The notes under the pieces: model-generated
What the model saw: the letters and a program-made list of their open reading frames with translations, nothing else
Databases searched by the model: none
What the model was told of the DNA's origin: nothing
Translations under genes and position numbers: made by a program
From: Phoenix dactylifera
Taxonomy: Eukaryota; Streptophyta; Magnoliopsida; Arecales; Arecaceae
Reading direction: 5' to 3'
DNA length: 64,000 bases
Assembly: GCF_009389715.1 (NCBI RefSeq)
Contig: NW_024068011.1
Coordinates: 186,001 to 250,000, forward strand
Part shown: one piece after another, positions 1-12,000 of the stretch
Numbering within the stretch: the stretch's first letter is position 1
Layout: every line of letters begins with the position of its first letter

Positions 1-175
1 CGAACTTGTTGTTTTACGAGCTCACAACGAACTCGGTCGGTTTTCCCAGGCTCACCGACTAGAACCAACCCCGATTGTTTTTCCGGGCTCACAATCAAAC
101 CCTTACACTCGTTGGTTTTAAACCGGCTCACCAACCAACCTTAATCCCCTTGATTCAATCCCCCGATTGAATCAA
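1..175. repeat. Array of five stem-loops with matching but different stems
   Basis: Four units spaced about 28-39 bp apart each hold a short inverted repeat around a similar loop: GTTG/CAAC (8-11 with 25-28), GTCGG/CCGAC (36-40 with 55-59), GATTG/CAATC (73-77 with 92-96) and GTTGG/CCAAC (111-115 with 131-135). The loops follow TTTT, about five variable bases, then GCTCA. A fifth hairpin (150-160 with 165-175) has an 11-bp perfect stem and a CCCC loop. The array may begin before the window. It is probably part of an LTR retrotransposon, judged only from its neighbourhood. Confidence 0.7.
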
Positions 176-590
176 GTAAATACACGAGATAGAAGAAAAC
201 AGAAAATAGCTTCTCAAAAAGCAGATTTAAAACAATATAATCGTAAAGGAGTTAGAAGCCCTCAAACGCTTTTAAGATGGTGAAGAGGTGTGGCTTCTGG
301 AACTCCGGTCTCCTCTTGAAAGAGTGATCGACTTGAAAGCAGGAGGAGGAAGCTTTGAATGCTGGAAAGATGTTGGTGGAGCAGTAAATGCAGATCTTCC
401 CTTTTTCTCGTTGAAGAGCACTTAGAGAGCTTGAAGACTTGAATGCTAGGAGTGGAATGTGTGTTCTCTACCTTGCTACAGTCTTCTGTGGCTATTTAAG
501 CCAACCCCCACGGAAACTAGCCGTTACTCTGCTTTTTCTGGCCGTTCTGCACACTCTGCGCAGCCTGACAATGTGACCGTTGGTGGGTTG

Positions 591-1416
591 GAGTCGACTC
601 GCGCGATCAGGAGTCGACTCGGCTGTAGCAGGAGTCGACTCGAGCTTTTCCGGAGTCGACTCGGCAACTGTTCCCAGTTTGAATTAAAGTTGCCGTCTTG
701 ACTGGGAGTCGACTCGTCTTGACCCGGAGTCGACTCGCCAACTTCTGGCGCTGACCTGGCAATTTTGGAGTCGGCTCATCCTCTGTAGTCCGTGGATCCA
801 AATTTGAATTTTGTCCACTCGAGTCGACTCGACTGTCCTGGGAGTCGACTCGAATCTCAGAGCCCGAACTCCCGATTCTCTGTCTTTTGGCTCATCCAGT
901 CTTGGAGTCGACTCGAACTTCCTTGGAGTCGACTCGGCTCTCAGTTTCCGAAAGTTGGTCTTCTGCCTTTTGACGTGAAGCTTGTCTTGGAGTCGACTCG
1001 AGCTGTCTGGGAGTCGACTCGAATCTCAGAGGCAGTAACATGGTCTTCTGTCTGTCGATGGTCGCACAGTCTCGGAGTCGACTCGCGTACTGCGGGAGTC
1101 GACTCGAATCTCAGAGTCCATAAAACGCTCTCTGACTTTTTCTTTGTGTACCGCTGGGAGTCGACTCGCGTTCCACTGGAGTCGACTCGAATCTCAGAGT
1201 CCATAAAACGCTCTCTGACTTTTTCTGTGTGTACCGCTGGGAGTCGACTCGCATTCCACTGGAGTCGACTCGAATCTCAGACCTGAAAAACTGCTCTTAT
1301 GTCCTTCTGTCTGTTTTCGGTCGGAGTCGACTCGTACTGATCAGGAGTCGACTCGAGCTCGTGCCAGTGACCTTGATACGCTTGGAGTCGACTCGTGAAA
1401 CTCGGGAGTCGACTCG
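591..1416. repeat. Array of 22 GAGTCGACTCG palindromes in 21-bp doublets
   Basis: The motif GAGTCGACTCG, whose first ten bases are a perfect palindrome with a SalI-type core, occurs 22 times: at 591, 611, 632, 653, 706, 727, 821, 842, 905, 926, 990, 1011, 1075, 1096, 1158, 1179, 1241, 1262, 1324, 1345, 1385 and 1406. Within a pair the spacing is 21 bp (once 20). From 821 to 1324 the pairs recur every 83-85 bp. A degenerate copy lies near 766. The two units around 1158 and 1241 are nearly identical, including the sequence between motifs. Open frames crossing this tract are by-products of the repeat. It probably belongs to an LTR retrotransposon. Confidence 0.85.
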
Positions 1417-1419
1417 TAT

Positions 1420-4400
1420 CTCAGACATTGGTTCATGCAGACTTCTTAACTTATCCAAAATGCTATGAACCAAGTCTAGAGACACTTGGACAGGATTTTC
1501 ACTGAAACACTCAATTGAATTCATTAGTAATCACAAGATATACTCAAATGCTTTGAGCTCATCAAAATCAAACGGAGTTTTAATCGATCACTCCACAGTT
1601 TCTAACGAAGGACCCACCAATGCCTAAGTCAGAATAGACAGGCAATAGAGTGGAAGAAAGAAGATTTCAGCAGAGTGTAGTACTCTATGTGAAATGAATA
1701 TCTTACCTGAGGTCTCCCAGGCCCCCCTTTATATCGGCGAGCCGGATTTGTCGTTATCTAAGCTAACGTGGCATGCACTAATAGCCAAGTAACGGCAGGT
1801 GGTGCGGCTGTAGTGTGGAATCAGTCTGTGTGGTTAGCATGTAGCATTGATCAGGTGCAGATTGTGGTGTTGCCACAACGACAGGCTGCGAGGGCTGTCG
1901 GTTGTTAGCATTATCAGTCATTGTTGACACATGTCATTTTAGACCAAATACTCGAGGTAACACGTCCCAAGTTTTAAATGTAGAACTAGGGCTCCAGCCT
2001 AGTTAGACCTCCATGCTTTCTTTCACCAGCTCCTTTGTCAAGCTTTCTAAAGTTACCTTTCCAAAGAACAATGGACCAAAAAATGCTATAACCATAGTTC
2101 AAGCCTGCTCTTTGCTCATACCTCCCATCCAACTACCGTCACTTGAGGTTCAAAGTTGGATGGCCAATAAAGCCCAATAAGTTTAATATGACCCACACAG
2201 CTCTTTGGATCTGGGTCTGTCTCGATAATGGCTTTTGGTGTGGTAAAAAAAGTGTAGGATCTGTTTTAAAGACAAGGTTGCTTGATGGAAGGGTCCAAAA
2301 TTAAAATTAATCCTAAGACTATGTCCTCCTCTCCATCCAGGATACCGTAGCCTATATAAACAGTTATTAGTAATTGTTTGCCTCATTGAAAGTTACTATA
2401 TAGAAATTGGAGAGGAGAAAATTTTTAGTCTAGATGCGTATACTCATTGATAGTAATTGTTCAGTTTATTTTCTTGACCGTGGTTACAAGCTGTCAACAA
2501 GATTTTATCAATAGCGGCCGACGATGAACAGTAAATTTTTCTATATATTTGTATGATTTTTTCGGTATTCTATTTGTCGGTACTGTGATTATAAATTTTT
2601 CTACAAAACTAACTTCTAATCTGTATGCCAAGTTTTTCTAAACTTTCTCCTCCGCTGATAAAGAAAGCACATAATTCTGGAATCCATTATATTTTTCTGA
2701 TAAGGCAACAGCCACATGGCCTTTTTAACAACGGACGGACATCAAAGGAGAGAGAACCCGGCAATCAAAACAACGACGGACAAACATCGAGGGACAGAAT
2801 GATCACCTCCCATGGAATTATCCAATGTCTAGTAGTATCCAGGGGAAACAATGAGATGAAGAGAAAGGGTAAGAAATATATTCTCATTATCAAAAAATTT
2901 TAACATTCAGTTGTTTGCACCAATTCCTTTTTGGTTAAACATTCATTATCAAATGCTAGCTCAATTTGAATTTATTCTCATTGTCCCTTTGATATCAGTT
3001 TTTTCTTAACATACATATTAAGTTCAGAAATCATATTCAAGTTATAGTATTATCTATAAAATTTTGCAAGATATTTATACACATTCCTAAACCTTATGAT
3101 AGTTTATGCTATATTAATCTCCAAGTTCAAAATTTTCAGTATTTTAATTCATGTTTACAAGCTTTATTATTTTTTATCTATTTCCTTATAGAGTTTTAAT
3201 CATCAAGAGCCAATAGTTGAAATATATTATTTATGCTTTGTTATTGATATTTAAGTTCAGATGAGGAGACAGGTTTTTTTTCTTTTAAATCCCATTACAA
3301 GGCCCCATTCCAAGCCACATACATGGAATGAATCTAGGAACACTAGCTGAAGCGGGATTGCACCATTTAACTCAATCTGTGCATTGCACACTCATGCCCA
3401 TACTTAAGAGTATGACCAAACTAAAGGCTCAAAGTCAACAATCATTCCTAGTTCATGCAAAACTTATTATTGGATATCCTAGCATCATAGTGATCGGGAT
3501 ATAGGACAAGCCTCATAGAGAGGTAAGGCCTTACCACCTAAACTATGGATTGGTTTAACAAAATTATATGCTCCTCAAGCCTCCTCCTGCCTCCCCCCTC
3601 TCTCTCACAAAGACAACCACTACAACAAAAGAGACAACATGGTTCCATCCCTGCATTACGGTATGGTACCAATGGGTGTATGGTGATGGTATCTTACCCG
3701 TATGATACTGTACAATCACCATAGAAGGAACCAGCATGGTACGGTACTTTAGTCCATATTGGATTCTATATTTAGCAAGACGTACCAGTTATCCTTAAGA
3801 GCATCAAAAGTTGAATCCCAAGCTAAATAAGATAAAAATAATATCATTCAGCATCTTGTTAAGACAAAAATGTATACATAGTTGTGAGCATGGCAAAACC
3901 TATAGGTGATCACATGTCGTGACAACCTACCTTCAGATCATCCTTTTCTAAGCTAACTATACTATTTAGCATGTATCTGTGGGCCTGCAAACTTTTCCTG
4001 CACCCACCACCGCTTGTGTTCCCATTCTATGCAACAAATTTTCAGGACTTCACAGTTGGTGGAGGCAGTTGACAGAAAATTAAGATATTCGAATTCTGGC
4101 AAAATGGAAAAAAGAAAAGGAAATAAAGGATTCCAAGAGGGGGGAGACCAAAACACAAAATTAAATTATCTAGGATTCCAGGTAGTAACTTGTTAATAAT
4201 ATATATAAAAGGCAAGTAACTATAATAGAACATCTTTTGAAAAAGTGGCGACTTTTCATTAATTGTGATTAAAACTATTTTCTTTAATCACTTCTTGATG
4301 CATGCTTTTGATAGAATTCAAATTCTACATTAGCAATTTCGATGGAAAATTCCATAAGTGTGAAAATTTGAAGAAGACAGATAAAATATATAAATATAAC

Positions 4401-4531
4401 TATCATAAAATAAGATTATAACTGCAATTTCGAATTCAAATTACACATGGGTGCATGCAGAAAATGTATTTGGCATTATTAGAATCTACACAAATAAGAA
4501 GCGCATGGAAGGATTACAAAATTACCCTGCA
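1420..4531. other. Non-coding, repeat-derived interval
   Basis: I see no gene. The part from 1420 to about 2010 continues the repeat tract and looks like diverged retrotransposon sequence. About 3640-3760 is rich in GGTACGGTAC-like motifs that resemble the tract near 15000-15270. The rest is AT-rich and unique in appearance. The short open frames here have no recognisable protein character. Confidence 0.5.
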
Positions 4532-5275
4532 CCTACGTGAGCAACTTTTTTTTTTTTTTTGCTTTAACGGGTTCTTCAGACAACGCGTGTCCGAATACAC
4601 CCAAGAAAATCAAAATACACAATCTCACGTAGTGCCAACGGCATCTCACTCTCTCCTGCCCATAGGGCGTATCCTGAATGGTGGGCCGCGTATGCAGCCA
4701 CCCAGTCAGCCGCCCCGTTGGCCTCTCTGAATACATGCTTGGCCTCAAAGGCCATGCCATCCCTCACCATCATCCCAATGTCCCGGATTAGAGGGTGGTC
4801 AGTGCTCTCACCACTCGGTCTCCGCCGAATCCATCCAATAACCGTAGCCGAATCGCCCTCCAAGATGATCGAGCTAGCCCGCAGTACCTGCCGCGCATGG
4901 CGAACACCTGCCCAGGCAGCTCGCAACTCCGCCCCTGGAACTGATATGTCGAACAACCGGCAACCGCCCGCTGCCACTACCCTGGAGTGAGGGTCCCATA
5001 TGACGAAGCCTGCCCCGCCTCGTGTACCTCCATCCAACACCGACCCGTCAAAGTTGACATTGAGAAAACTAGGGGGTGGGGGCTCCCAGGTGGAAAACAC
5101 CGTCCGAGGAGCTGCCTGAGCAGAGAAGGAACCCCAGGTGTCCCGAGCTATCAAGGGTGTGTCTGCAAGGGTGGTGAGTCTGGACTCCATTGCCAGTGCT
5201 CGAGCAGACTCCGCAACAAACCTCGGCAACATCCTACGCTCGCCGAAGGTGCGAGCGTTCCTACGTGAGCAACTT
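4532..5275 (-). mobile_element. 5'-truncated LINE insertion with 16-bp target duplication
   Basis: Identical 16-bp direct repeats CCTACGTGAGCAACTT lie at 4532-4547 and 5260-5275. Between them, on the minus strand, is a coding remnant that ends in an RNase H domain, a stop codon at 4576-4578 and then a poly(A) tract (15 T on the plus strand, 4546-4560) next to the left repeat. A long target duplication, a 3' poly(A) and a missing 5' end are the hallmarks of target-primed reverse transcription by a non-LTR retrotransposon. The insert is about 0.7 kb, so only the 3' end of the element is present. The perfect duplication suggests a fairly recent insertion. Confidence 0.88.
4576..5259 (-). pseudogene. 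RNase H (RVT_3-type) C-terminal fragment of a LINE ORF2
   Basis: The reading frame encodes a type-1 RNase H fold of the kind found at the end of plant LINE polyproteins. A WEPPPPSF lead-in is followed by the first acidic site (VNFDGS), then GGAGFVIWD, the second (AELRAAW), the third (LEGDS) and the last (REANGAADWVA). All four acidic positions are therefore kept. It ends with a tail reading YFDFLGCIRTRVV. The frame stays open upstream to 5400, but bases beyond 5259 belong to the target site and flank, so an ATG start there is accidental. No reverse transcriptase domain is present, so this is a dead-on-arrival copy. Related fragments lie at 44330-44790 and 53950-54194. Confidence 0.85.
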
Positions 5276-5719
5276 CGCCTGCAAAAAGAAAAAGGTAAAA
5301 TAGCTGTTGTCTCCTGTCCTTTTTTCCCAGAAGATTCTTTTGGTTCTTTTTTTCCTAGCTTCCTGGTGGATAGAGAAATAAAGCCCATAGACACACACAT
5401 CTTATTAATTCACACATGCTGTATTCTTAGTAAATTAGCTTCTTAATGTCAAAAGGTGGAAGGACAAACAAAAAATTTGAAATCTTTGGTAAAGTTTATA
5501 CGTTAGCAGCTCTGCATAAAATCCAACGACTTAGCATCATTCTGACATTATTATTTGTGATGCAAAAAAAAAAAAAAGACGTACGCACTGTTTTGTCGTG
5601 GAAGAAATTGGCATAATGATAATACAGTTTTGTAGATTAAATAAGAACAGGAAAAAAACCTCCATGATCTAGAGAAACTACATAAACTGTTTCAGTTAAA
5701 TTAAATGATACAATTACAT

Positions 5720-7335
5720 TCAATAACATAAATGTCATGCTCGATGACTTTTAGCATACCATATAATTGGATGAAACGTGGAGGGATGATGACTGGAGCC
5801 GTCACTGACAATAGATATATAGCAACCCTTAAAGCCCAACATCTAGAATGCCATGAGTTGCGAGCTTCTTGCAGCTCCTCAGCTCTAAGTGTAGTGACAA
5901 ACATAAATGAGAAAAATATCCGAGAATATTTGTCAAGGTTCCTAATAGATTAACTTTTCAGAAGTTTATTCCCACTGAACCATTTCTTCCACAAAATGTA
6001 GGTGTGGAATTACAGCCATGAAGGACTTTATTTGAAACAATTATTATGTCATATTCTGATAATAATGAGAATGAATAGCTATATACAAGACTTTAGCTAG
6101 AAAAAAACTGGAGGCTCACTGAATTGTCCTTATTGAAGGATATGAAGCACCCTAAGCATATACGAAGCATGCCTGCAGCATGAAAACATTCATCACCATC
6201 AATTCCACATACTGTAATATCTGGAAAGATAATTGAAGCGTAAAAACATGATTTACATGATAATAAGCTTGTAAATCGTATGGCACATCTCCTGTTTAAA
6301 GTTTCTATTTATGATCTACAATGTAATTAGGAAGTGAAGAAGTTTGTTACTGTAAATATATTGGATTAGTGCCCAATGTGAGATAGGCAGCCTAAAAATT
6401 AGAAGTGCTACTCATCCCTGATTGATTGAACTAACTGTTTTTAATAAAATAAGGAAATGGATTATAGCAGATTACAACTACAAAGATACTCTTTTCCCAA
6501 AACAAAAGAAAGGTATTTAATATGCTAGTGTAAATATATCAGGTTGCTTCCCAATGTGAGATAAGCAACCTAAAAATTAAAAATGTTATTCTTCCAAGAT
6601 TAATTGAGCTAACTATTTCTTAGTAAAATAAAGAAATGGATTATAGCAGATTACAATTACAAAGATACTCTTTTCTCAAAGGAAACTTAGAAAGGTATTT
6701 AATATACCCATGATATATCTGTAAAAACATGCATTATTCATTTTCCTTTCCAAACAAAATTATTTATTCATTGATCTAGTACTGTTGTGATAATTAAAGG
6801 AGGTTCGAGAGAAGAAAATTTTAATATTGAGGAAGTTTTGAGTACATTATAATCTGGTTATGGATAAGAAAGAATTGCAAAGGATTTATCCATTCCATAT
6901 GCAAAGTTCAGAACTATTGGTCAATAAGTAGCAGATCTGAGTATAAAGATCACAGCTTAGAGTAATTTTCATATTAGTTTTGAAGTGCATATCAAAATTA
7001 TTAACTAAAGTACGAACTTATTTAATATAGTTGTCAAATGCTCGATATGAAGAGGCATACATGATGGACTGGATAGTGACCTACAATGAAGAATATGGAG
7101 AAATTTGTGCCCGTAGTCACGAACAAACAGGCCAATAAATTTGTCAGGAAAAATATAAAACCATATATGTATTGAGCTCGCAAAGATTGTTTTCTTTTGA
7201 CCGAATATATTGCACTCTCTTGTTTTGCAAATATCAATTGTGCCCAACTCCGAATTTCCTCACTCCTGTCACCTTCTACCAGAATTTTTTCAACAGGTTC
7301 AACAGGCTTCCTCATTCTGCAAACAAACAACACAA
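5720..7335 (-). pseudogene. Decayed serine incorporator (SERINC/TMS membrane protein) gene
   Basis: Two minus-strand pieces match neighbouring parts of plant SERINC proteins, which are multi-pass membrane proteins. The first (about 7335-7040) follows a TTTGTTTGCAG acceptor and reads AKQESAIYSVKRKQSLRAQY, then YGFIFFLTNLLA. It then needs a frame change to continue as FVRDYGHKFLHILH. The second (about 5940-5720) reads FMFVTTLRAEELQEARNSWH and then PPRFIQLYG before a GTATGC donor, which matches the family's EARxxWHSGWW and PSxFIQLYG signatures. They are separated by about 1.1 kb of intron-like DNA holding a tandem duplication. I found no first exon and no later exons. The frameshift and missing parts argue for a pseudogene. 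The family call is from memory of conserved motifs. Confidence 0.6.
6369..6720. repeat. Two-copy tandem duplication, about 178 bp
   Basis: The segment starting CCCAATGTGAGATA at 6372 recurs at 6550 with moderate divergence. Both copies include the shared stretches GGATTATAGCAGATTACAA and AAAGATACTCTTTTC. It lies in the intron-like gap of the SERINC remnant. Confidence 0.75.
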
Positions 7336-7339
7336 AAGA

Positions 7340-9030
7340 TTAATGATATTTAATATTGGAATTTTTTTCTAATTATCTGAGATAATCTAGATAATTTGAG
7401 TTGGGGTCATGAAAGGAATAGAACATGGATAATAAATAAGGGGAATTCAGTGTCAAGATGTGTCCACTGGACATGCAAGTTATGGTAGGAGGCATTATAT
7501 CAATGTCTGGTGTATTGAGCCCGGAGGTAATCCTATAAAGTTGCAATACTTGGATTGTGTTTTTACTATTATTCTTTTAAATTTTAATGCAACTTGAGTA
7601 TTAATATTGGTGCATTGTAATTTTATTAAATATGATTTCTACAAAAGATTTTGAGTATGATACAACGTTCTTTCTACATTGCTCTTTATTTTTTCATTTT
7701 ATTTTTTATTAAGGAAATATGGTAGGAGTGCCACCTTCTAAGCAATGGTTGTCTTTTCGTTGGTCAAGGGCTAACTTGGATGGCTGGGGAGAAGGAATAC
7801 AAATGAGTCGAGTAGTAGTGAACTGGTAAGATGCTTAGATTTGTGCATATACATATACATACATACATATATATATATATACACACACACACATACATAC
7901 ATATGTATGTATATATACACCTATCTATCTATTTATCTATCTATCCATCTGCCTAGCTATATATATAGAAATCCAAACTTGGGTTGTTTGTTTAATTGAC
8001 TAGTATGTCATCAATCCGAGCCCAAACTTTTATTTAGTTTTTTAAGCTCAATTTTTCTTTTTAGCAAATTTTCAAGCTCAAATGGTTAAACTTTTTTCTT
8101 TTCAACAAAAAAGTGTAACTATTCATTCATTAGCAAATATCGATGCATTTCCATCACCATAGTCACGTATGACTACATAGTTGAATCTCAAACTTTAAAA
8201 CCTACATTACAAATATTATTATATTTTTGAGCAAATTAATGAAACCTATTATATTATTCTATTGATAAATAAAATGAAGTACAAATCGAAGCTAAGAAAT
8301 GAGAAAGCCAAAAAAGAAAGGAAGAAGCAAAGATAAATAGAGGAGACAAAGGGGGGACATGCGATGTCCAAGCCTAAGAAACCATACAATCCAATGCTGG
8401 TCCAATAAATAAAATCTAATCCAGCATAATTCCAAGGCATCGAGACAACAACTAGCCCAACCTAAATAGCCCACTGCAGTTTTTCCCCCGAAATTCCTCG
8501 CAAAAACATGCAAGTTCTCATATTTTCTTGGTAAACATGAGTTTCTACTTACAAGTATATTGCTCCGTGAGAAACACAATTTCTATGGTTGGCAGTGCAT
8601 ATTGTGCCACATTGACAAGATATTATTACCTACACTGCATGCACCATGGCGCACAGGCAGCCAATCACGGCCATTAATTTTTGTGGGCTTTATTCATCAA
8701 GTACGCCCATCATCATAGGAACCAACGGTTGTGACTGGCTGCCAGCATGGCCATATTAGGCAATAATTTTTTTGAATCGACCAGGTTAATAAAATGCTTG
8801 AGTATAAATTAATTCTTGTGAGAACTCAGTCAAGATAAGTCTACAATTTCCAATAATAAAAGCATGAAGGGATATCTATCTGTTAGTTGATATGAATCTA
8901 CAACATAAAGAACTTATCTGTACAACATATAAACAAGAGAATCAAGTTCTGCTAACTCTCTCGAACCCAAAAAAAGGAGATAAACTATATATTAAATGAT
9001 GGCTATTTTTGACAAAATATCTATTTTCTA
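7340..9030. other. Non-coding interval with a compound microsatellite
   Basis: I see no gene. About 7845-7965 is a compound microsatellite of ATAC, CA, ATGT and CTAT units. About 8640-8760 contains an imperfect inverted repeat around GGCCATTAATT. The rest is AT-rich without supported coding sequence. Confidence 0.5.
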
Positions 9031-12000
9031 TCATACCTTGACATGGATTAGGTGACATAACTTAATCATGTCCAAAGGTTGGGAGTTTGGTCGTGCCCCG
9101 ATGGTAGATAGCCGTTGAGATACATTTCGCATTGTTGGACGAGAATGCGGATTGTTATCCAAACACTGAAATGCTGTCATAACTACTACAACTAACTCAT
9201 TTGCAGCTTGAGTTGTAGGAGGTCGTAGTCGCGGGTCTAATATATCTTTTAGAAAGGTGTTTTCACCGACGGAAGAAGATAAAGTACAGATGAGATCTCC
9301 TGGATGCTTTCCCATTACAATCTCAAGTGCTACTACTCCAAAACTATATACATCACATTTCTCAGTAACCCTCATTGTGTATGCAAGCTCTGTAATAGAA
9401 TGGAAAAATATATAATCAAATTTTTATTGTCAACCACTTCTAATAGAGCTAGTTACGTTGATTTAATTAGCTGTAGAGTCCACTTGTAACTGCAACATAG
9501 GGTATCTGATTTAATGCAAAAAGTTCAGAGCATTCTCAATTGTGTCTGTCCCCCACAAAAGCAAGTCACCATGTAATCAATAGTTTACTATGCATTACAT
9601 AGTATAGTACAAATTATAGCTTTGAAAATGTAATAGCATTAAATGTTAAGCAAACATATCTTCATATCGACTTGGTCATATGAATGTCATGGAGAATAAC
9701 ATGTAATTAGCTAATCCTAATAAGAACAAGCAAGAAAAAAAAAACCTTTTTGAGGAAAAAAAATTACTATTTCTTCGAGGAGTACGGAAGTGTGTAATGC
9801 TGATAAGTTACCATGGTCATAGCTATGGTACCATTTTTTTCTAGAGAGATAAACCTAAAGATGCTCTTAACATATCTTAAACAATGTATTAAAAAATATA
9901 AACAAATTTGTAAGGCCATTATTTTTACGTTAGAAAAATGGAATTGCAGCATACCTGGGGCCAAATATCCTCGTGTGCCTGCAAGCATACTCCAATTAGA
10001 TGAATCAGGCTTTACAAGTCTAGCAATACCGAAGTCCGAAATACAAGCCTTGTATTCTAAATCAAGTAGAATATTATTACTTGTTATGTCTCGGTGCACT
10101 AATGGTGGAGCACAATCATGGTGCATGTATGATAGAGCATGAGCAATATGTTTTACAGCATCCACTCTCTTAGACCAATCCAATTTAGAGGCATTTTCAC
10201 TTCGGAGAATGTTTGCCAAGCTTCCTCTCTCCATATATTCACAAACAAGAAACTTATGTCGAGCACTGGAGCAAAAACCATAAAGCTTCACAATATTCCG
10301 ATGTTGGATCTGGGTCAGTGCCCGTATTTCATTCCAAAAAGTTTGCTTGCTTGGCAACTCTTCAATTTCTAATGGATGAAATTTCTTCACAGCTACCAAC
10401 TTGTCACTTGGCAGCAGTGCTTTGTAAACACTGGAAAATGCTCCAGTGCCAATGCAATACTTGGCATCAAAATTCTCTGTTGCTTGAATGATGCCATCGT
10501 ATGCGTCTTCTCCATTGAAGTTCGAAATAGAGAATCCACTTTCTTCAATACTTGCATCATTTCTCGTATATTTCTTCCTCCTCAGAATTTGCAGAGCAAA
10601 TACAACAAATAGAACTAAGAGACTAGGAACAATAATTAACAAGAGAAGTTTGTGGTGCTTATTTGAATCATCTTTGCTAGTTGTAAACAAGCCACATGAA
10701 GGCAAACCTTTCACTGCACCACACAAGCCCTTGTTGTGGCTGAACCCTTCCACTGAAACATTCTGGAAAATTTTGTTGTTGGGTAGTGGGCCTTCTAATT
10801 CATTGTATGATAAGTCTACAGATGACAAGCTCTTCATACCACTCAAAGAAGGCGGAACATGACCAGTCAGCTCATTGTGTGATAGATTCAGAACTTCTAG
10901 CTTATCCAGTTTGCCAAATTGTGGTGGTATCTCTCCAGTAAATGAGTTGTGGCTTAGATCGAGGAAGGCTTGCAGGTTTACTAGATTTCCAATTTGAAAG
11001 GGAATGCTTCCATTAAAATGATTGTTTCCAAGCTTCAGCGAATAAAGATTTATGCAGTTACCTAATTGTTCTGGTACCCTTCCCCTTAGTTGATTTGCTG
11101 ATAGATCAAGAATCTCCAAATTAGATAGTTCTCCAAATTCTGGATATACCTCTCCAACAAGTTGGTTGTTGCTCAAAGTCAAGTTATATAGATTAGTTAA
11201 CATGCTCAGATCCTTCGGCATCTCTCCTGATAGATAGTTTGAGGAAAGGTCAAGTTCTTGCAGTAGAGTCAACTTTCCAAGTTCTGCTGGTATGCTTCCT
11301 GTAACCTTGTTGTCAGAGATTCTTAAGAGCGACAAATTATGACATCCTCCCCAATTTGGTGAGAGCTTACCAGACAGCCTATTGAAGCTTAAATCGATGT
11401 ATGAGAGATGTGGATACACTCCAAGATTTTCAGATATATCCCCAGATAGTTGGTTCTGCTCAAGTCGGACTCTAACTAGGCTTGTACAGTTTTTCAAGCT
11501 TTTGGAAATCGGACCTTCAAAATGATTGTTATTCAAAGTGAGATGAAATAGAACTCCTCCTTTGCATATGTCATGTGGTAAATGGCCAGAAAAATTGTTG
11601 TTCGTCAAGTCGAGAAATTTCAAATTTGTAAAATTGTTAAATTCCTGAGGCAAAGAACCAGATAGTCGATTGTCGAATAAGCGCAAATCAGTAAGGTTGG
11701 TTAAGCTTCCAAAAGATGGAGGGATCGAGCCAGATATATGATTTTCAAAAAGGTACAAGATTTCAAGCTTAGTTAAATTTCCGATACTAGCAGGGATTGA
11801 ACCATCTAAAACGTTGTTATTGATTTCCAAATCTCTCAAGCTTACCAAGTTTCCTAATTCATGAGGAATTGATCCAGAGATCTGATTTTTAAAGAGGTAC
11901 AAGATTTCAAGCTTGGTTAAATTTTCGATACTAGCAGGGATTGAACCATCTAAAAGGTTGGTATTGATTTCCAAATCTCTCAAACTTACCAAGTTTCCTA

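Noticed and set aside
792-1286. Open frame of 164 codons
   Set aside because: It is made of translated GAGTCGACTCG repeats (ESTR, SRLE words) and has no protein family character.
591-1416. CRISPR-like regular array of a short repeated motif
   Set aside because: The repeat is only 11 bp, spacers are 10 bp or about 50 bp and themselves repetitive, and the context is plant nuclear DNA with retrotransposon character.
5260-5400. N-terminal extension of the RNase H open frame
   Set aside because: It lies outside the LINE target duplication, so it is host flank read in an accidental frame.
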